Origin: Actinomyces procaprae
GTDB taxonomy: Bacteria > Actinomycetota > Actinomycetes > Actinomycetales > Actinomycetaceae
NCBI RefSeq assembly: GCF_004798665.1
Contig: NZ_CP039292.1
Span: 3,472,001 to 3,536,000, forward strand
Direction: 5' to 3'
DNA: 64,000 nucleotides
The notes beneath the pieces are model-generated. The model had not been told where the DNA came from and did no database searches. It saw nothing but the letters and a program-made list of their open reading frames with translations. The translations under genes and the position numbers were made by a program. Below are positions 25,286 through 32,005 of the stretch, piece after piece (the stretch's first letter is position 1; the number at the start of each line of letters is the position of its first letter).

Positions 25286-25725
25286 GACGCCACCGCCTCG
25301 GCAGGCGTAACCCGGGACAGATCGATATTCCGCGGGGAGGTGCCGGCGGCGACCGCCAGCAGCACGTCCGCGTGGCACGGCTCATCCAGCGGGCACCAGC
25401 ACGCCAGGTCCCGACCAACCAAGGTCTCCCGGATCTCGGATGCCGATGGTGGAGACGGGACAAGCTGGGCGCGAAGATCTCCGCGCAGCCACGCAAGGTA
25501 AGCCTCCACCGCCGCCCTGGGGGTATCCAGCCAGCAAGGATGGATCGCGTCTGGGATACCCGGAGGAATGCCAAGCACGGCCTGGTCGGCGCTGGCGTTA
25601 CTCGCCAGGATCTCTAACCATTGTCGGAACGGGTTTCCCCACCGGGAGGGCCGGCCGACGTAGACCGCCCCATCGGGCATCCGCCACCCCGCCGTGCGCC
25701 GCCGCTGGATCCGCCGCGGGCTCAT
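25282..25725 (-). CDS. DUF4326 domain protein
   Basis: A 147-residue protein with the DUF4326 pattern: VYVGRPSRWGNPFRQWLEI near the start, TPRAAVEAYLAWLRGDL, and the C-terminal VGRDLACWCPLDEPCHADVL. Common in phage and mobile-element genomes, biochemical role unknown; conserved Cys and His suggest metal or substrate binding. Confidence 0.8.
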   Translation of the reverse strand: MSPRRIQRRRTAGWRMPDGAVYVGRPSRWGNPFRQWLEILASNASADQAVLGIPPGIPDAIHPCWLDTPRAAVEAYLAWLRGDLRAQLVPSPPSASEIRETLVGRDLACWCPLDEPCHADVLLAVAAGTSPRNIDLSRVTPAEAVAS

Positions 25726-26075
25726 GCCGCCACCCCCGCAGAATCACCGGGCTGAGGCTCATGCCCCAGCAGCCGGGCCTCCGCCGGCGTCGCCGGACGC
25801 ACCGTCAGCGTCAGCAGGATCGTCGCCGCCTGCCCGTGCTGCACACTCCGCCGCGGACGGCTCATGGCCACCAGGCCCTCACTGCGCAGCTGGTCCGCCA
25901 GGTCAGCCAGCGCCTCCAGCTCCTGCTGCACCATGGACATGCTGCCCGGCAGCATCCGCCACGGCCACGTGACCTCACGGCCGAGCGACGGCGACCACAT
26001 CACCGAGGCAGGCGCGATCCCCGCCAGGTCCCGCAGCGACGGCGCCGGCGGACGCACCACCAGCAGCCGCCTCAT
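25722..26075 (-). CDS. Early protein of unknown function
   Basis: A ~117-residue protein (RDLAGIAPASVMWSPSLGRE, then MVQQELEALADLADQLRSEG) with a central helix and a C-terminal strand pair (AATILLTLTVRP). The start is uncertain: ATG 26075, ATG 26000 or ATG 26117 are possible. ATG 26075 gives a 101-base overlap with the upstream zinc-protein frame, ATG 26000 only about 26 bases. Confidence 0.5.
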   Translation of the reverse strand: MRRLLVVRPPAPSLRDLAGIAPASVMWSPSLGREVTWPWRMLPGSMSMVQQELEALADLADQLRSEGLVAMSRPRRSVQHGQAATILLTLTVRPATPAEARLLGHEPQPGDSAGVAA

Positions 26076-26271
26076 CCTGGTCACCCCGGGCAGCCTGGGC
26101 AGCCTGGGCAGGGTCATGCGCGCACGACCCGCACAAGCCCCGCCCGAAGTGCAGGCGCGTGCCCTGCCAGGCAGGCTCGCTGGCCGCGTGCCCACGAGGC
26201 CGCATCGGCCGCCTACAGCTCTCACACGGGACCGGCCCATGAGACCAGTCCAGCCGCACCGGACGCACCAT
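25975..26271 (-). CDS. Small zinc-ribbon-like early protein
   Basis: A ~98-residue protein with two CxxC pairs (VPCESCRRPMRPRG and RGLCGSCAHDPAQ) in the first 55 residues, then an Ala/Gly-rich tail overlapping the next gene in another frame. GTG 26277, GTG 26274 or ATG 26271 may be used; it begins just after the previous stop. The paired cysteines support the frame. Confidence 0.48.
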   Translation of the reverse strand: MVRPVRLDWSHGPVPCESCRRPMRPRGHAASEPAWQGTRLHFGRGLCGSCAHDPAQAAQAARGDQDEAAAGGASAGAVAAGPGGDRACLGDVVAVARP

Positions 26272-26277
26272 CACCAC

Positions 26278-26457
26278 TCACCCCCCATCAGAGGCCAGGC
26301 GGTCCAGGACGCGCGCCGCAGAGGCGTCACCGTCAGACGCCAGGGACTCCAGCACACCGGCCACACGGCGCGGGTCGAGCAGCAGCTGCACCAGCATGCC
26401 GACCGCCAGGCCCATCGCACCATCAGGCGCCACCAGCTCACACACCATCTCCGGCAC
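26278..26457 (-). CDS. Small acidic helical protein, 59 residues
   Basis: Reads from GTG 26457 as VPEMVCELVAPDGAMGLAVG, then LVQLLLDPRRVAGVLESLAS and RVLDRLASDGG. Well-formed amphipathic helices contrast with the Trp/Cys-rich alternative frame, which I reject even though its ATG overlaps the upstream stop. ATG 26448 is a second start choice. No family recognised. Confidence 0.45.
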   Translation of the reverse strand: MPEMVCELVAPDGAMGLAVGMLVQLLLDPRRVAGVLESLASDGDASAARVLDRLASDGG

Positions 26458-26476
26458 GCCCTCATCCCCACCGGGC

Positions 26477-26680
26477 TCATCCCCCCGGAGTCAGCACCAG
26501 CCGCAGGTGCGCATGCGGCTGGTTGTGGATACGGTCCACGACCGCCTCAGCCTCGCCAGCCACCGCACCATCCACGATCCGGGCCGCCTGCTCCAGCGCG
26601 TCCCCCACGCCCTCGCCGCCGACGCCGCCGCCGGGGCCAGCGGACAGCTCCGCGTCCAGGGCCGCCAGCTCCGCATCCAC
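26477..26680 (-). CDS. Small early protein, 67 residues
   Basis: GTG 26680 has GGAGGTG six bases upstream and gives an acidic helical protein (MDAELAALDAELSAGPGGG...ARIVDGAVAGEAEAVVDRIH) with a short basic end. In-frame GTGs at 26689 and 26695 are alternatives. Function unknown. Confidence 0.45.
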   Translation of the reverse strand: MDAELAALDAELSAGPGGGVGGEGVGDALEQAARIVDGAVAGEAEAVVDRIHNQPHAHLRLVLTPGG

Positions 26681-26699
26681 CGCGGGCACCTCCACCTCG

Positions 26700-26876
26700 T
26701 CACACGAGGTCAGCAGCAGCCACACGCCCACCCCGGCCCAGGGCCAGGGCCAGCAGCGACAGGCCCGACATCGCCGGCGCACGGCCCGCCACGGCCAGCC
26801 ACGCCTGCACACACGCCACGACCACGCCCGCCGTCAGCAGCACGGTCCCAGCACTAATCCTCCGGTGCGCGCCCAT
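26700..26876 (-). CDS. Small membrane protein, 58 residues
   Basis: ATG 26876 starts a short protein with a basic N-terminus (MGAHRRISAG), a membrane segment (TVLLTAGVVVACVQAWLAVA) and a second hydrophobic stretch (SGLSLLALALG). It overlaps the upstream stop by one base. Frame chosen for its coherent hydrophobic segments. Confidence 0.45.
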   Translation of the reverse strand: MGAHRRISAGTVLLTAGVVVACVQAWLAVAGRAPAMSGLSLLALALGRGGRVAAADLV

Positions 26877-27001
26877 CACGCAGCCACCTCCTCAGCGGTC
26901 TTGTCACCAGCGCCGGCCAGGCGGAGCAGGCCGCGCACGACGTCGACCAGGCGACGCCTTTCCGCCTTGTGGCGAGGCATGTACGATTGGGTTCGAGCCA
27001 T
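26876..27001 (-). CDS. Very small basic protein, 41 residues
   Basis: ATG 27001 has an excellent CAGAAAGGAAC site and begins MARTQSYMPRHKAERRRLVD, ending GAGDKTAEEVAA. The longer open frame is Arg-rich. The strong ribosome site is the main support. Possibly a small regulator; no family recognised. Confidence 0.5.
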   Translation of the reverse strand: MARTQSYMPRHKAERRRLVDVVRGLLRLAGAGDKTAEEVAA

Positions 27002-27021
27002 GATTTGTTCCTTTCTGTGGC

Positions 27022-27369
27022 TCACTGGCCGTCGGCAGTCGTAGTGCTGGCGGCCATTTCTTTCGCTTGCGCTGCCCGTGCGGACCGCCGGCGAGCAGCC
27101 GACCGGGCGGACTGGCCCATCGGCCCATGCGACCGCGCCGGCACGGACACGGCAGGAGCGCCGTCGTCGGCCGGGCGATCCCACACGGGGCGGACCTCCT
27201 GGCGGGCCAAGTACTCCTCCACGTCCTCCTCACGGAAGCGCAGTGGGGAACGCTTAGAGTCCCGCAGCTTGCGATGACGGATCAGCCCGTCCTGCGCGTA
27301 ATCCCGCACAACCTCCGGAGTCACCCGCAGAATCTCCGCGACATCCTCAGCGGTCAGTAGCGGCCTCAT
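27022..27369 (-). CDS. Excisionase-like helix-turn-helix protein
   Basis: A 115-residue protein whose first 65 residues form an HTH_17/excisionase winged helix: LLTAEDVAEILRVTPEVVRD, YAQDGLIRHRKLRDSKRSPL and FREEDVEEYLARQ. The basic Ala/Arg-rich tail is probably disordered. As the first clearly oriented early gene it could be Xis or an early regulator. ATG 27369 replaces the longer Arg/Pro-rich frame. Confidence 0.7.
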   Translation of the reverse strand: MRPLLTAEDVAEILRVTPEVVRDYAQDGLIRHRKLRDSKRSPLRFREEDVEEYLARQEVRPVWDRPADDGAPAVSVPARSHGPMGQSARSAARRRSARAAQAKEMAASTTTADGQ

Positions 27370-27581
27370 CGCAGAACCACCCCCCACACCCGTCGCACGA
27401 CCGGCAGGAGTCAGACCGGCCGTGCGACGGGGGCACCTCCCCGACGGCCTCATCCCCAACACCGCACGCCGAGGAGGTGGTCTTCTCTTCCCGACCCGGG
27501 GCCGGGGCCTCCTCGGTAGGCTCCAAGGCACCACTACCCGCCGACGCGCAAGCGCCGGCACCACCTACCGAGGAGGAGATA

Positions 27582-28130
27582 TTGGACGCAGCAACGTGGC
27601 TGACTGCCGGGCTCTCGGTCATCGCCATGCTCGGTTCATTCGCCGGATGGCTGCTCGGGAGCAGGCAAGCCAAGAAAGACGCCCAAGCTCGAGAGAACGA
27701 AGCCAAACAGCGGGACACAAAGTTCCAGGAGTTCCTCGACCTCACGCGAGCGGCAGCACAGCGCGCTGAGGCGTCCGCGAAAGCCGCCGAAGAACAGGCA
27801 CAGGCACTGCAACGCGCCGCCGTCGGCACTGAAGCCATCGCTGCCGCCGTGACTCCGCCGCGGCTGCTCTTGTCCTGGGGGTCCCGCAGATCCTTCTCGC
27901 TGCGCAACACCTCGCCCGAACCGGCCACGATCGAGGCCTTCGCCAATCCCGAGGCATTCTTCAAACTGCCGTTCTCTGTCCCAGTAACGCTCTCCCCTGG
28001 GGAATCACTACGGGGCTCCGCATTCGATGCGCACGGGAGACCATTCCCACCACAACTGGCGCTACGCGTCGACGGCACCGACGCGCCCGTGTTCGTCCCG
28101 GCAGACGGGCGTCCCGGATCAGAGACCTGA
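27582..28130 (+). CDS. Plus-strand membrane-anchored coiled-coil protein (moron-like)
   Basis: A 182-residue protein opposite in strand to all its neighbours. TTG 27582 is chosen because GAGGAGGAG lies directly upstream; the frame is open from before 27477 with Pro/Ala-rich sequence. A membrane helix (TAGLSVIAMLGSFAGWLLGS) leads into a charged coiled coil (REN to QALQRAAV, about residues 30-80) and a beta-rich C-terminal domain (SFSLRNTSPEPATIEAF, FSVPVTLSPGESLRG). No family recognised. Orientation and insertion into the early operon mark it as an independent lysogenic gene. Confidence 0.68.
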   Translation: MDAATWLTAGLSVIAMLGSFAGWLLGSRQAKKDAQARENEAKQRDTKFQEFLDLTRAAAQRAEASAKAAEEQAQALQRAAVGTEAIAAAVTPPRLLLSWGSRRSFSLRNTSPEPATIEAFANPEAFFKLPFSVPVTLSPGESLRGSAFDAHGRPFPPQLALRVDGTDAPVFVPADGRPGSET

Positions 28131-28294
28131 GTAAGAGTCAGACGAGCCTCTTCCACGACCAACGTCACTGTCGCAGTCATGAAGCTGTCCGGGGCGATGT
28201 CGATCCTCGCAGGCTCATCAATAATCGGAAGCAACTCACCGTCCTGCGTACGAATCTCGAACACAGGCTTATACGGCCCACCTATACGAGCCAT
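28131..28294 (-). CDS. Start of an early gene that runs antisense into the plus-strand membrane gene
   Basis: From ATG 28294 (or GTG 28297) the frame reads MARIGGPYKPVFEIRTQDGE, LLPIIDEPARIDIAPDS and TATVTLVVEEARLTLTQ, clearly protein-like. From about 28130 it becomes Ser/Arg/Ala-rich and is the complement of the opposing gene, staying open by chance to 27347. I read this as a short early gene cut by insertion of the plus-strand gene. The coordinates given cover only the credible part. Confidence 0.45.
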
Positions 28295-28740
28295 CACGCC
28301 ACCTCCTCGTCGGAGGAACGGTGCGTGGCCGGGTCCTCATCACCCGACAGGTGCCGGGCCGCGTCATCCAGCGACCAGCACGAGTCACACACCTGCTCGT
28401 GCTGGAGCAGGGCCTCCGCCGGCACGCCCGCGAGCGCAGCACCTACACGCTCGACCGCAGCAACACCGTGAGCCTCCACGGCGGGCGTCGACTCGGTCCC
28501 GAGGGTGGCTTGGCCGGCGGTTTCAGCGCGTGAGATCAGATCGGAGACAGTGGTGCCGAGCGCGGAGGCGATGGCGGCGAGCTCCTGGAGCTCCAACTTG
28601 GCGTCCACCCGCAGGCGGCGCTGCAAGGTGACGCGCGGGATTTGAGTCGCCCGCGCGAGAGCGAGCACAGACATCTCTGCAGACTTCATGTCGGCAGCGA
28701 TGACCTCGGCTACTCGACCGGGCGAAGGGTTGGTGACCAT
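28294..28740 (-). CDS. Cro-like HTH protein of the immunity region
   Basis: A 148-residue protein. Residues about 8-70 form an XRE/Cro-type HTH (RVAEVIAADMKSAEMSVLAL, ARATQIPRVTLQRRLRVDAK, LQELAAIASALGTTVSDLI). A linker and a C-terminal acidic part with one CxxC (VCDSCWSLDDAARH) follow. It starts at ATG 28740, eleven bases from the 22-bp operator, with no clear ribosome site, so the transcript may be nearly leaderless. It is divergent from the CI-like gene and would be the first gene of the lytic early operon. Confidence 0.68.
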   Translation of the reverse strand: MVTNPSPGRVAEVIAADMKSAEMSVLALARATQIPRVTLQRRLRVDAKLELQELAAIASALGTTVSDLISRAETAGQATLGTESTPAVEAHGVAAVERVGAALAGVPAEALLQHEQVCDSCWSLDDAARHLSGDEDPATHRSSDEEVA

Positions 28741-28750
28741 GTCTGCACCA

Positions 28751-28772
28751 TAGGTGCCCGATCGGGCACCTA
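28751..28772. promoter_or_regulatory. 22-bp perfect palindromic operator in the immunity region
   Basis: TAGGTGCCCGATCGGGCACC plus TA is a perfect palindrome centred between the divergent HTH genes. A related half-site, GGTGCCCAATATGACAC, lies at 28812-28828, next to the start of the plus-strand repressor. Two related sites between divergent regulators is the layout of a CI/Cro switch. Confidence 0.82.
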
Positions 28773-28837
28773 GCAAGCAGGGTTCCCTTCCGTTACCGAA
28801 CTGGCATCCGTGGTGCCCAATATGACACACTTGCCCA

Positions 28838-29284
28838 ATGGCTACTCGTGACAAGGACCCCTCGGTTGGACTGAATGCCGCAGTGGCAGCTGAGCTGCGC
28901 GCCGAGCGCGCGGCACAGCAACTCACCGTGGAGGCACTGGTGGGTCGGTCTGGCATTCCGAAGCGCACGCTGCTGCGCCTACTGAATGCGGAGCGAGCGA
29001 TCAGCCTGGATGCGCTTCAAGCCCTAGCGGACGCATTTGGGGTACGGATGTCTGCGCTGATCGCCCGGGGGGAGGAGCGCCTATCCCGCGAGCGCGAGCG
29101 GGCCGAAGTTGTGCAGCTGGCGGAGCGGCGTGCCGATTGGCCGGAGGGGCTGCCGCCCCTAGAGGAGCTTGCCGCCCAGATCCAGCCCGGGGCTGACGAG
29201 GAGCTGGCAGAGACGACCGGCTGGCGTGCAGATCTCGGCGAGGAGTCCCAGGACATCCCCTACGGGGAGGATGAGCCGTTCTGA
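28838..29284 (+). CDS. CI-like prophage repressor, XRE family
   Basis: A 148-residue protein with an N-terminal HTH (LNAAVAAELRAERAAQQLTV, EALVGRSGIPKRTLLRLLNA, ISLDALQALADAFGVRMSAL), a charged helical linker and an acidic tail ending DIPYGEDEPF. No peptidase domain, so control by the ImmA-type peptidase encoded next is likely, as in ICEBs1/phi105-like immunity systems. ATG 28838 lacks a Shine-Dalgarno; TATGAC at 28821 could be the -10 of a leaderless transcript. Confidence 0.75.
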   Translation: MATRDKDPSVGLNAAVAAELRAERAAQQLTVEALVGRSGIPKRTLLRLLNAERAISLDALQALADAFGVRMSALIARGEERLSRERERAEVVQLAERRADWPEGLPPLEELAAQIQPGADEELAETTGWRADLGEESQDIPYGEDEPF

Positions 29285-29308
29285 GGCGGTGGCGGCCGAG
29301 AGTACCGC

Positions 29309-29348
29309 AACCCCGCTTGTAACCGAGGTACTACAAGCGGGGTTGACA
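29309..29348 (+). promoter_or_regulatory. 13-bp inverted repeat overlapping a TTGACA promoter element
   Basis: AACCCCGCTTGTA (29309-29321) and TACAAGCGGGGTT (29332-29344) are exact complements with a 10-base gap. The right arm ends inside a perfect TTGACA (29343-29348), and TAGTGT at 29369 is a possible -10 with a long spacer. It may terminate repressor mRNA, act as operator of the ImmA gene, or both. Confidence 0.55.
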
Positions 29349-29394
29349 TTTGTGTCCGAGGGTGCGGCTAGTGTGCCCGCTCGTGAGACCAACG

Positions 29395-29778
29395 ATGGAC
29401 GCCCTACTCGCCGCCGCCGCCGCCGAGCAGCAGGTGTCCGTGCGGTGGCTGAACATGCCGGAGGGGTGGCGCGGCGCCTACCACCTCCCCAGCCGGACGG
29501 TCTACCTGTGCACGTGCATGAGCGAGTGCGACGCTGTCCCGACGCTCATGCACGAGCTGGCCCACGTCGCCCGTGAGGATGACGGACACCAGGCCCGCCC
29601 CGTGGAGGCGAGGATCGACCGGCTAGTGGCATGCAGGCTCATCGCGCCGCCGGAGTACCGGGCCGCTGAGGCGCTGGTGGGGCCGCACATCGGGGCACTA
29701 GCCGTCGAGCTCGACGTCCCACGCTGGGTTGTGGCTGCCTACAGGGAGACACTGCGTCGTCACAAGATCGTTGCCTGA
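29395..29778 (+). CDS. ImmA/IrrE-type metallopeptidase
   Basis: A 127-residue zinc-peptidase-like protein: after a strand pair (YHLPSRTVYLCTCMSE) the HExxH motif appears in PTLMHELAHVAREDDG, followed by a helix with VEARIDRLVACRLIAPPEY. ImmA peptidases cleave the adjacent repressor to induce the prophage. ATG 29395 is chosen; GTG 29383 is possible. The repressor gene precedes it on the same strand. Confidence 0.78.
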   Translation: MDALLAAAAAEQQVSVRWLNMPEGWRGAYHLPSRTVYLCTCMSECDAVPTLMHELAHVAREDDGHQARPVEARIDRLVACRLIAPPEYRAAEALVGPHIGALAVELDVPRWVVAAYRETLRRHKIVA

Positions 29779-29859
29779 GCCGGCCTCAAAACCGCTCAGG
29801 CACGCTAAGCGCGGCGCAAGATAAAGTCACCACTACCCAACCCACAGGAAGAGGCCCTC

Positions 29860-30924
29860 ATGAAGCCCTCCGGCTGGGGGATCGCCATGCGCATCCTCGG
29901 CGTCCTGTCCACACTCTTCGCAGGCCTCGGGATCATCGGGATCATCGGCGCCATGGTCACCGACGACTACAGCCCCGGAGACGCCGTCCTCGGCTCCCTG
30001 ATCCTCGTGATCCCACCAATCGCGGTTGCCGTGATCCTGTTCCGCGGCGCCGATCACGTGGACAACAACGTCGCCGAGCGTGCCGCCCGGCGGGCCGCCC
30101 AGGCCGCTGCAGCCCGGCTGGTACCGCCACAACCGGCCCTGCTGCAGCCCCAGCCCCCACAGCCGCAACCGGCACCACCGCAACCTCAGGCAGCCGAGGA
30201 AAAAGCCGCGAAACGACGGCAGGTACAAGCCGAGAGACAGGCAGCCAAGGAAGAGCGGGAGGCAAAGCGCGCAGAGCAGAAGGCCGCCAAGGCCGCGCGA
30301 CGGAAGGAACGCGAGGAGAAACGGGCCGCGCGACGGAAGGAACGCGAGGAGAAACGGGCCGCGCGACGGAAGGAACGCGAGGCCACCCAAGAGGAACTGG
30401 AAGCAAAGCGCGCAGAGCAGAAGGCCGCCAGAGCCGCGCGACGGAAGGAACGCGAGGAGAAACGGGCCGCTGCTGCTGCTAACCGCACCCCAGGGTTCCT
30501 GCTGGACATCGCACCGATGCTGGAGGACGGCCCCTTCACAGACAACGGGAAACTCTCCCTGTACGTCATGGACAAGCACAAGCCCGCCATCCACAAGCTT
30601 GCCCGCACCCACGGCGACTTCGTTGCCCGAGGCAGAAGCGGGTCGGGAGCGTTCGCAGACTGGGGGACGGTCGTCGCAGAACCGAGCAACAGCTATGACC
30701 CCGACGCCGTCAGGCTTGAGGTAAAAGGCCAACCAGTGGCCTACTTCTCGCTGGAATGGAAAGACCTCGCACACGAAGCCCTGAACGCAGCCTCAGGGCT
30801 CCCCGTTGTCGTCCCCGTCGTCGTGCGATGGTGGGGCGGGCGCGGAGAGTACGTCTGGGCGTTCCCCACGATGGAAGCCGCCAGGGACTTTGCCGACTGG
30901 CTGCACCGCAAGGACCGCAAATGA
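29860..30924 (+). CDS. Membrane-anchored coiled-coil protein with HIRAN-like domain
   Basis: A 354-residue protein with two N-terminal membrane helices (VLSTLFAGLGIIGIIGAMV and SLILVIPPIAVAVILFRG), a Pro/Gln linker and a long Lys/Arg/Glu coiled coil built of 11-residue repeats. The C-terminal domain reads VVAEPSNSYDPDAVRLEVKG then QPVAYFSLEWKDLA, the HIRAN pattern of a domain that recognises unusual DNA ends in nucleases and helicases. ATG 29860 has AGGAAGAGG upstream. Its stop overlaps the next gene. Likely a lysogenic accessory gene near the integrase. Confidence 0.68.
   Translation: MKPSGWGIAMRILGVLSTLFAGLGIIGIIGAMVTDDYSPGDAVLGSLILVIPPIAVAVILFRGADHVDNNVAERAARRAAQAAAARLVPPQPALLQPQPPQPQPAPPQPQAAEEKAAKRRQVQAERQAAKEEREAKRAEQKAAKAARRKEREEKRAARRKEREEKRAARRKEREATQEELEAKRAEQKAARAARRKEREEKRAAAAANRTPGFLLDIAPMLEDGPFTDNGKLSLYVMDKHKPAIHKLARTHGDFVARGRSGSGAFADWGTVVAEPSNSYDPDAVRLEVKGQPVAYFSLEWKDLAHEALNAASGLPVVVPVVVRWWGGRGEYVWAFPTMEAARDFADWLHRKDRK
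30292..30465 (+). repeat. 33-bp tandem repeats in the HIRAN protein coiled coil
   Basis: Units begin at 30292 and 30325 (complete), 30358 (partial) and again at 30433. Each encodes AARRKEREEKR. The flanking segment GCAAAGCGCGCAGAGCAGAA is also duplicated (about 30262 and 30403), so a larger block was duplicated after the 33-bp unit expanded. Confidence 0.85.
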
Positions 30925-31964
30925 GCGACTCGCAGCAGCAGCCCCTCGTTGGTGTCACAGGCATCTGGGACAATCAGCAGGTGGCCACCGGAACCTACAC
31001 CGAGAAGGCCGTCTTCACCTTCCGCGGGGAGGCTGTCGAGGACGGCACGATGGACGCCGCCCAGTTCGGACAGGCCCTGCTCGGTTACAGCCGCATGGTC
31101 GGACAGGCCGCGCGTATCGTCAGCCCCAAGGCCGGCGCAGCCGAAGTCAAAGTCGTTGCCAACCGACAGGGCTCCTTCGAAACCCTGGTCAGCATCGGCG
31201 TCACCCTGAGTTCTGTTGAGGCCGTACGTGACTGGATTCTCGGAACCAACGGACAGACGCTTGAGCAGGCGCTGAGCATCGCTGTTGGGAGCGGAGCAGT
31301 GCTCGGCACCGTCGTTGGTGGCGCCGTCAAAGTCAGCAAATGGCTACGCGGCCGACACATCGCACGCCGCGAGAAGACCGACGCTACCCATGATCGCATC
31401 GTCACCGACGGAGGAGACAGCATGATTGCGCTGGCCAAGTCGGTCGATGTCATGCTCGACCCCTTATTCCGCAGGGGCGTGCGCGATTTCTCCCAGCCCA
31501 CCACCATGCCCGGCATTGATGACGTCATTCTCCAGCATCCTGACGGGGAAGAGGCCATCACAATGGCCGATCGCAACTTCTTCCTCGACGATCTAGAGGA
31601 GGAAGATCTCGTCGAGGAGGAAACCATGAGGTTACGCGTCGAGCGCCTCGCCTTCGACGGCGCCCCGTGGCGCTTCTCCCACAAGCCCTCCGGACGCGCG
31701 CTACGTTTTTCCTTCGCAGCACCGATCGACGACCAGGAGTTCCTCGACGACGTAGCAGCACGCCGTGTGGTTTTCGGCGACGGAGACGAGATCGACGCAC
31801 TTGTCCAGATCTCTACACCCGCAAAGCCACGTCCCGGCGCACGACGACAGTTCCGCATAACCAGGGTGGTTCAGGTTCACTACCGCGACATATCCGAGCA
31901 GGATCAACTGCTGACCGAGGACGGACTCGCCCTGAACGATGACGTGCTACCTCCGAAGCAGTAG
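30921..31964 (+). CDS. Partner of the HIRAN protein, membrane-associated, unknown family
   Basis: A 347-residue protein starting MSDSQQQPLVGVTGIWDNQQ. The N-terminal 120 residues are mixed (AVFTFRGEAVEDGTMDAAQF, AAEVKVVANRQGSFETLVSI). A hydrophobic helix follows (SIAVGSGAVLGTVVGGAVKV) and then an acidic C-terminal half with DFSQPTTMPGIDDVILQHPD and beta strands near the end. ATG 30921 overlaps the HIRAN stop (ATGA), so the two are co-translated. No family recognised with confidence. Confidence 0.65.
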   Translation: MSDSQQQPLVGVTGIWDNQQVATGTYTEKAVFTFRGEAVEDGTMDAAQFGQALLGYSRMVGQAARIVSPKAGAAEVKVVANRQGSFETLVSIGVTLSSVEAVRDWILGTNGQTLEQALSIAVGSGAVLGTVVGGAVKVSKWLRGRHIARREKTDATHDRIVTDGGDSMIALAKSVDVMLDPLFRRGVRDFSQPTTMPGIDDVILQHPDGEEAITMADRNFFLDDLEEEDLVEEETMRLRVERLAFDGAPWRFSHKPSGRALRFSFAAPIDDQEFLDDVAARRVVFGDGDEIDALVQISTPAKPRPGARRQFRITRVVQVHYRDISEQDQLLTEDGLALNDDVLPPKQ

Positions 31965-32005
31965 GGGACTTTCTTCCCAAGCCAGTTAGCCCCATGCGCG
32001 GAGGG

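Noticed and set aside
26271..26480. 69-codon minus frame with ATG overlapping the upstream stop
   Set aside because: Very rich in Trp, Cys and Arg; the neighbouring frame gives a coherent helical protein instead.
29773..29801. Terminator after the ImmA-type gene
   Set aside because: GCCTGAGC and GCTCAGGC pair, but the loop is long and no U-tract follows; not strong enough to list.
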